Part shown: in pieces, positions 13,462 through 17,348 of the stretch
How the letters are laid out: each line of letters starts with the position of its first letter
How positions within the stretch are numbered: the first letter of the stretch is position 1
Assembly: GCA_900757485.1 (NCBI GenBank)
Contig: CAAEOA010000321.1
Span: forward strand, 1-17,348
Reading direction: 5' to 3'
DNA: 17,348 bases
Origin: Oscillospiraceae bacterium
Lineage (GTDB): Bacteria; Bacillota; Clostridia; Oscillospirales; Ruminococcaceae
Made by a program: the position numbers and the translations under genes
The notes under the pieces: model-generated
Told to the model about the DNA's origin: nothing
What the model saw: only the letters and a program-made list of their open reading frames with translations
Database searches by the model: none

Positions 13462-14196
13462 CTTAACTACCTCCTTAACCTTCGTACCGGGTTTTCTTTC
13501 CAAGCTTGAAACAACTTCCATATTCACACTGTATTTTTTCGCCATCTCGACCGAACGATTATGCAAAACCTGTGCGCCCAAAGACGCAAGCTCCAACATT
13601 TCGTCAAACGAAACTTCATCTAATTTTTTAGCATTCTTTACCTTTCTCGGATCAGCCGTATAAACACCGTCTACATCGGTATAAATCTGACATAAATCTG
13701 CGTGCAGCGCCGCCGCCAGAGCAACCGCGCTGGTATCCGAGCCACCCCGTCCGAGTGTTGTGATATCATCAAATCGATTGACACCCTGGAAACCGGCAAC
13801 AATAACGATATTTCGCTTATCCAGTTCCCGCTCCACCCGCTCGGTATTGATTTTACGGATTCTTGCGTTACTATAATCAGAGGTGGTTAAAAATCCCGCC
13901 TGCCACCCGGTCAGCGCAACCACCGGATATCCTAATTTTTCAATTGCCATTGCAAGCAACGACATCGAGATCTGCTCTCCGGCAGAAAGCAGCACATCCA
14001 TCTCTCTTTTTGATGCGCCCGGGTTGATTTCATTGGCTTTCTCAATAAAATCATCGGTCGTATCTCCTTGCGCGGAAACAACAACAATAACATTATTCCC
14101 TTTTGCATAGGTTTCGGTTACAATGTTTGCCACATTAAAAATCCGCTCTGCATCTTTTACCGATGTTCCGCCGAATTTCTGAACAATGAGTCCCAT
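12991..14196 (-). CDS. lysC: Aspartate kinase, alpha subunit
   Basis: Phosphorylates aspartate, the first step to threonine, lysine and methionine. It has 401 residues, the length of Bacillus-type aspartokinase II. The N-terminal kinase domain holds KFGGTSV (7-13), VVSAQGDTTD (39-48) and TTLGRGGSDTSAVALAAAL; two C-terminal ACT domains (about 260-330 and 340-400) are the feedback sites. The ATG at 14196 has AAAGGA 8 nt upstream. It is last in the operon ACT-hom-thrB-lysC, with a 48-nt gap after thrB holding a GC hairpin. No lysine riboswitch (L box) is seen, so control is probably by the operon promoter and allostery; the position suggests a threonine-dedicated isozyme. An internal ribosome binding site starts a second product at codon 246. 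No asd or thrC gene is in the window. Confidence 0.95.
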   Translation of the reverse strand: MGLIVQKFGGTSVKDAERIFNVANIVTETYAKGNNVIVVVSAQGDTTDDFIEKANEINPGASKREMDVLLSAGEQISMSLLAMAIEKLGYPVVALTGWQAGFLTTSDYSNARIRKINTERVERELDKRNIVIVAGFQGVNRFDDITTLGRGGSDTSAVALAAALHADLCQIYTDVDGVYTADPRKVKNAKKLDEVSFDEMLELASLGAQVLHNRSVEMAKKYSVNMEVVSSLERKPGTKVKEVVKMEKMLIKGVAKDCDVARVAVIGLPDEPGIAFKIFSNLSRKKVNVDIIIQSIGRHNTKDISFTCPISQLPAAKEVLENDLEHLGAERVEVTEDVAKVSIVGAGMQSNPGVAATMFEALFEAGINIQMISTSEIKISVLIEKKDADKAVSAIHDAFIK

Positions 14197-14219
14197 AACT
14201 ACATTCCTTTCTATTTTTT

Positions 14220-14234
14220 CCGGGCGGCGCCCGG
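14220..14234 (-). other. GC-rich hairpin between thrB and lysC
   Basis: A 6-bp all-GC stem with a 3-nt loop (CCGGGC, GGC, GCCCGG) in the 48-nt gap. On the minus strand it is followed by A residues, not T, so it is not an intrinsic terminator; it may protect or mark an mRNA processing point upstream of the lysC ribosome binding site. Confidence 0.5.
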
Positions 14235-14244
14235 CTTGATTACC

Positions 14245-15153
14245 CTATTGATGATACATTTCTTCCGAAAGCGTTGCCCCTTCATTGTCAATGGACAGCT
14301 CCAATATCTGCCATCCCGATTTTCCGCAACCGTCCAGATACTGACGTACTGCCGGCAAAAATCCCGGTTCATTGCAGGAAACAATCGCCATCAATGTAGG
14401 ACCTGCTCCGCTCAGATAAGCGGCATACGCCCCCTGCTGATAGCAATAATCCAAAATTTCCCGACTGCCCGGTATCAATTCCAACCGATACGGCTGATGA
14501 AGCAGATCGTTCACGCCGATTCTGAGGTTTTCATATTTTCCCTGCAATAATGATGCAGAAAACAATGCCGCTCTGGAAAGATTATGCACCGCTGTTTTAT
14601 GAGATACCTCGGCAGGCAACAAGGCGCGCGCCGTCTCGGTTTTCATCTCAAAATCGGGTATCAGCGCATAAAAACGCAGATGCCGATCCACCTTTTGTTT
14701 CACCCAATATACCTTTCCACCGTCAATTGCCGCGGTTACTATTCCCCCCAACAGCGCCGGCGTCGTATTATCGGGATGTCCCTCAATCTCCGCCGCCAGA
14801 TTCACTAAATCATCGGTGGACAGCGGGTGATTCAACAGATGATTAGCGCCGGTAAGTCCTGCAATGATACAAGCGGAACTGCTTCCGAGTCCTCTGGTAA
14901 ACGGGATGTTATTTTCCTGTTCCAAATGCAGTCCGGAAAGAGATTTGCCGCAAAGCTGATACAGATGCTTTACTGCGGCATACACCATATTATCTTCTCC
15001 CTGAGGCACCGGCACGCCGTCCCGCGACCGGATTCGCAGGTCCTCCGCTTCTTCCATCCAAACATAATTGTACAAGCTGACCGCCAGCCCCATCGAATCA
15101 AAGCCGGATCCAAGATTTGCGCTGGTCGCAGGTACCCGGATTTTTAATTGCAC
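14245..15153 (-). CDS. thrB: Homoserine kinase
   Basis: A GHMP-family kinase that phosphorylates homoserine with ATP to O-phosphohomoserine, the substrate of threonine synthase. It has 302 residues, normal length. Motif 1 is PATSANLGSGFDSMGLA (8-24); the ATP-binding glycine loop is TRGLGSSSA (86-94) in place of the more usual PxGxGLGSSAA; EGHPDNTTPALLGG (124-137) and a late LSGAGPTLMAIV (motif 3) are conserved. The GTG start at 15153 has AAGGAG 7 nt upstream. The gap to hom is 20 nt and to lysC 48 nt, consistent with a single operon. Threonine synthase (thrC), the next pathway step, is not encoded in this window. Confidence 0.94.
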   Translation of the reverse strand: MQLKIRVPATSANLGSGFDSMGLAVSLYNYVWMEEAEDLRIRSRDGVPVPQGEDNMVYAAVKHLYQLCGKSLSGLHLEQENNIPFTRGLGSSSACIIAGLTGANHLLNHPLSTDDLVNLAAEIEGHPDNTTPALLGGIVTAAIDGGKVYWVKQKVDRHLRFYALIPDFEMKTETARALLPAEVSHKTAVHNLSRAALFSASLLQGKYENLRIGVNDLLHQPYRLELIPGSREILDYCYQQGAYAAYLSGAGPTLMAIVSCNEPGFLPAVRQYLDGCGKSGWQILELSIDNEGATLSEEMYHQ

Positions 15154-15173
15154 GCCCAGGCTCCTTCCGTTTT

Positions 15174-16415
15174 TTAATAATCAAGCACACGGATTTTTCC
15201 GAGCAGATCAATTCCTTCCGCCTTCAAATCTTCTAATGCCTTTTCCAATTTTCCCTCATTCATGACCTCGGTAACCACCGCAAATTCATTGACCGGCTGG
15301 TTGGCACGGGACAAGAAACGTACATTTCCGAGTTTTGCCGCAACATTCGTTTTCGCATTGGGATCGTTCGATACAAACCGCAGATAAAATGCAATATCGG
15401 TTTGAGTATGATCCAGCACATAACTTTCATGACTATCAACCCAGGTAAGAGAATTACTGGTATGCGTCGATTTTGCAGCCGCAATAATGTCCGCAACCAC
15501 CGCACTCGCTGTCGGGAGTTTTCCGGCGCCCTTACCGTAAAAAACAACATCACCGGTGGCATTTCCCCGAACAAGAATGCCGTTGAACACGTCATCAATG
15601 CTGGCAAGCTGACTGTCGTGCGGAATAAATGCCGGGCTGACCATGGCAACCAGCATACCGTTATCCAGCTTTTTGGCACGACCGATCAGTTTGATCACAC
15701 CGCCCCAATCCTCGGCATACGCAACATCCTCCAGCGTGATTTTTGTAATGCCCTCGGTATGTACCGTTTCGGGATAAACATGTTTTCCGTAGCACAGCGA
15801 CGCCAAAATGCAAATTTTCCGGCAGGCATCATGTCCCTCGATATCGGCAGTCGGATCCTTTTCGGCATATCCGAGCTTCTGTGCCAGCGCCAGCGCCTCA
15901 TCAAAAGGCATTTGTTCCCTGATCATTTTTGTCAGGATAAAGTTCGTCGTCCCATTGAGAATACCGGCAACTTCATCAATCTCATTCGCCGCCAAGCAAT
16001 GATGCAGGGGACGTATAATCGGGATGCCGCCGCCGACGCTTGCCTCAAAAAAGAAGTTTACATTATGTGCTTTTGCTGTTGCCAACAGCTGTGCACCCTT
16101 TGCTGCAACCAGCTCTTTATTGGAGGTCACCACGCTCTTTCCTTTTTCCAGGCATGCCGTTACAAATTCAAACGCCGGATGTGTTCCGCCCATGACCTCG
16201 GCAACAACCGAAATTTCCTCATCATTTAGGATGTCCTGAAAATCCTTGGTGAATTTGTCGCTGTAAGGCAGACCGGGGAATTCCCTCAAGTCCAGTATCC
16301 GTTTTACTTCCATGCTTTGCCCGGCTTTTTTCTCGATCACTGCTTTGTTTTTCTCCATGACCTCAACAACGCCGGAGCCGACTACTCCATGACCCAACAC
16401 TGCTACTTTTGCCAT
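15174..16415 (-). CDS. hom: Homoserine dehydrogenase
   Basis: Reduces aspartate semialdehyde to homoserine with NAD(P)H. It has 413 residues from the ATG at 16415: a Rossmann domain starting MAKVAVLGHGVVGSGV (GxGxxG), the catalytic domain with ASVGGGIPIIRPL, GILNGTTNFILTKM and DPTADIEGHDACRKICILA (Lys near the active site), and a C-terminal ACT domain (from about residue 340, FYLRFVSNDPNAK) for threonine feedback. This ATG lies 12 nt past AAGGA; an upstream in-frame ATG at 16427 abuts the AAGGA and is unlikely to be used. The 162-nt gap to the ACT-protein gene is filled by a structured repeat also found before the DnaJ gene, which carries the hom ribosome binding site and could regulate it. 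Confidence 0.95.
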   Translation of the reverse strand: MAKVAVLGHGVVGSGVVEVMEKNKAVIEKKAGQSMEVKRILDLREFPGLPYSDKFTKDFQDILNDEEISVVAEVMGGTHPAFEFVTACLEKGKSVVTSNKELVAAKGAQLLATAKAHNVNFFFEASVGGGIPIIRPLHHCLAANEIDEVAGILNGTTNFILTKMIREQMPFDEALALAQKLGYAEKDPTADIEGHDACRKICILASLCYGKHVYPETVHTEGITKITLEDVAYAEDWGGVIKLIGRAKKLDNGMLVAMVSPAFIPHDSQLASIDDVFNGILVRGNATGDVVFYGKGAGKLPTASAVVADIIAAAKSTHTSNSLTWVDSHESYVLDHTQTDIAFYLRFVSNDPNAKTNVAAKLGNVRFLSRANQPVNEFAVVTEVMNEGKLEKALEDLKAEGIDLLGKIRVLDY

Positions 16416-16417
16416 AT

Positions 16418-16548
16418 TAACACCCATTCCTTTTTGAATTTGTTCCGGTATTGCACCTTGTGCAATATTCTGCCCGATCGTTTAGGGGCAAAAGGAACAA
16501 ATGGAGTGTGAAAAATTTTATTTTTCACACTAACACCCATTCCTTTTT
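16418..16548. repeat. 18-bp direct repeats flanking the hom leader element
   Basis: TAACACCCATTCCTTTTT occurs at 16418-16435 and 16531-16548, 113 bp apart, exactly bracketing element copy B. On the minus strand each copy carries the ribosome binding site AAAAAGGAATGGGTGTTA. Read as an insertion, the element duplicated its target and rebuilt the hom ribosome binding site; read otherwise, it is a local tandem duplication. Confidence 0.8.
16425..16532 (-). repeat. Structured leader element, copy B (before hom)
   Basis: Reading the minus strand: a 10-bp hairpin (GTGTGAAAAA with TTTTTCACAC), then a 9-bp outer stem ATTTGTTCC (16502-16494) with GGAACAAAT (16446-16438) enclosing two hairpins: TGCCC...GGGCA (16490-16471, loop CTAAACGATC) and ATTGCAC-AAG-GTGCAAT (16466-16450). 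The result is a three-way junction just before the hom ribosome binding site. The TTCCTTTT segment inside the outer stem (16497-16490) is also complementary to that ribosome binding site (16427-16434), giving two exclusive folds. Copy A at 7282-7367 shares everything except the 7-bp hairpin and most of the outer stem. Confidence 0.7.
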
Positions 16549-16577
16549 TATCGAAACTTTCACGCTTTTTTTCGTTA

Positions 16578-17027
16578 TCATATCAGCTTTACATCAATCA
16601 CGCCCCGCAGCGTTCCGAGTTTATCCAAAAACTGCTCAAATTCACGCTTACTGCGGTTTTGCCAAAAGGCTTCCAACCGGAATGATACCGTAACCACTGC
16701 CACCATATCCACCGGTATATTTTGGTTTACAGTCAGTATATTTGCCCCGTTTTCATACAATTCAGACAATACGGATGATAGTACTCCCGGTTCATCCGAC
16801 AGCTTAAAATAAATGGTTTTCGGTTTGTCCTGCTGCTCAAAATCCTGCAGGAACACGCTGTCTTTATATTTGTAAAACGCACCGCGCGACACTTCTGCCA
16901 AACGGCAGGCATCGGCAGAGGATTTTGCAATTCCCTTTGCCAGAAGTAATTTCGCGTGAAGCACCTTTTCAAAAACTTCCGGCAAGACATTAATATCCAC
17001 CAGAACATATTGCGGTATTTCTGACAT
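16578..17027 (-). CDS. UPF0735 ACT-domain protein (PheB-like)
   Basis: A small cytosolic amino-acid-sensing protein of 149 residues, the length of PheB/UPF0735 proteins. The N-terminal half has a helix-turn-helix-like segment (DACRLAEVSRGAFYKYKDSVF, about residues 39-59, with the family's SR-x-AFYKYKD pattern). The C-terminal half is an ACT domain (about 71-147, starting IYFKLSDEPGVLSSVLSELY) able to bind an amino acid. ATG 17027 has AAGGGTG 8 nt upstream. It is the first gene of the operon with hom, thrB and lysC and follows a good promoter. Its position suggests a sensor or regulator of threonine-pathway flux. Bacillus PheB is encoded next to pheA, so the chosen amino acid may differ; no function is proven for the family. 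Confidence 0.85.
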   Translation of the reverse strand: MSEIPQYVLVDINVLPEVFEKVLHAKLLLAKGIAKSSADACRLAEVSRGAFYKYKDSVFLQDFEQQDKPKTIYFKLSDEPGVLSSVLSELYENGANILTVNQNIPVDMVAVVTVSFRLEAFWQNRSKREFEQFLDKLGTLRGVIDVKLI

Positions 17028-17309
17028 GTGAATTCACCCTTTTTCCAAAAGCAAATTGTTCATTTTGAAAAACACTTGTACACGTATCATATACAACTAT
17101 ACCATTTTTCCGAGTTTTTCTCAATAGGTAATTTCACTAATTTTAAATTTATTTTAAAAAAGAATAATAAACACTTTTCCCTGCAAAGCGCAGAAAGGAT
17201 TTCCACCTATTTCCATGATTAACGTCTTCGGTTTGAATCATAATAATAACACATTACAAGTTTTATTGATCCATTTATTTGCGTTTGTAATAATTCTTTG
17301 TAATGCACA
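17028..17309. other. AT-rich region upstream of the threonine operon
   Basis: No gene is supported; frames here are short and Lys/Phe/Asn-rich, as expected from AT-rich DNA. Beyond the promoter, CATTACAA (from about 17253) and TTGTAATG (about 17298) form inverted arms, and TTTGTAAT is repeated twice near 17285-17303. Confidence 0.4.
17077..17124 (-). promoter_or_regulatory. Threonine operon promoter and possible operator
   Basis: On the minus strand, TTGAGA (17124-17119), a 17-nt spacer and TATAGT (17101-17096), with extended -10 TGG. The RNA would start near 17089, about 60 nt before the ACT gene. An imperfect 21-bp palindrome with TTGTA and TACAA ends (17077-17097) overlaps the start site and could bind a repressor. 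No attenuator, T box or riboswitch is seen in the short leader. Confidence 0.6.
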
Positions 17310-17337
17310 ACAGGCGGAAAATTTCCGCCTGTTTTTA
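17310..17337 (+). terminator. Terminator-like hairpin at the window edge
   Basis: ACAGGCGGA (17310-17318) pairs with TCCGCCTGT (17324-17332), followed on the plus strand by TTTTT. On the minus strand the tail is the weaker TTGTGC. No plus-strand gene ends nearby, so it may end a gene beyond the window on the minus strand, an unannotated RNA, or act as an attenuator for a plus-strand gene to the right. Confidence 0.6.
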
Positions 17338-17348
17338 TGTTCCGCTTA

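Noticed and set aside
12991..14244. Lysine riboswitch controlling lysC
   Set aside because: The gap upstream of lysC is only 48 nt and holds just a short GC hairpin, too small for an L box.

Overview
This window reads as a chromosomal housekeeping segment of a low-to-moderate GC Firmicute, most likely a clostridial (Oscillospirales-type) bacterium. The reasons are strong AAGGAG-type ribosome binding sites, frequent TTG/GTG starts, an S-layer-homology (SLH) surface protein, a glmS ribozyme, a cobalamin riboswitch with an intrinsic terminator, WalJ and RlmH as overlapping genes, a UPF0735/PheB-type ACT protein heading a threonine operon, and DUF5685/DnaJ genes typical of clostridia. There are no transposases, phage genes, CRISPR arrays, tRNAs or rRNAs.

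Layout. 1-2130 (+): the tail of a possible upstream gene, a secreted Ig-like/SLH protein, then a ComEB-type dCMP deaminase ending at a bidirectional terminator. 2128-3410 (-): walJ-like MBL hydrolase and rlmH, overlapping by one base. 3508-4095 (+): a YjdF/DUF2238 membrane protein. 4144-5427 (-): murA. 5428-5908 has no secure gene but holds two good minus-strand promoters, one of them about 375 nt upstream of murA. 5909-8252 (-): a DUF5685 protein, a DnaJ-TPR protein with a Cys-rich tail, and an S-component-like membrane protein. 8593-11464 (+): promoter, glmS ribozyme, glmS and a hexapeptide sugar O-acetyltransferase, closed by a 24-bp palindromic terminator. 11639-12940 (-): promoter, cobalamin riboswitch, terminator, a membrane-anchored DUF4430 (transcobalamin-like) protein and an ECF S component, probably a vitamin B12 uptake module. 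12991-17124 (-): promoter, ACT-domain protein, hom, thrB, lysC, an operon that makes homoserine phosphate from aspartate; lysC carries a strong internal Shine-Dalgarno for a separate regulatory beta subunit.

The most unusual signal is a structured intergenic element of about 85-110 bp present twice on the minus strand, 9 kb apart: once directly before the DnaJ gene (7282-7367) and once directly before hom (16425-16532). The copies share two hairpins, a conserved loop and the ribosome binding site, and in both an upstream segment is complementary to that ribosome binding site. The hom copy is also flanked by an 18-bp direct repeat. It is either a mobile/repeat element that supplies a ribosome binding site or an undescribed cis-regulatory RNA. 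The rest of the window is mostly recognisable core metabolism and cell-envelope biology.
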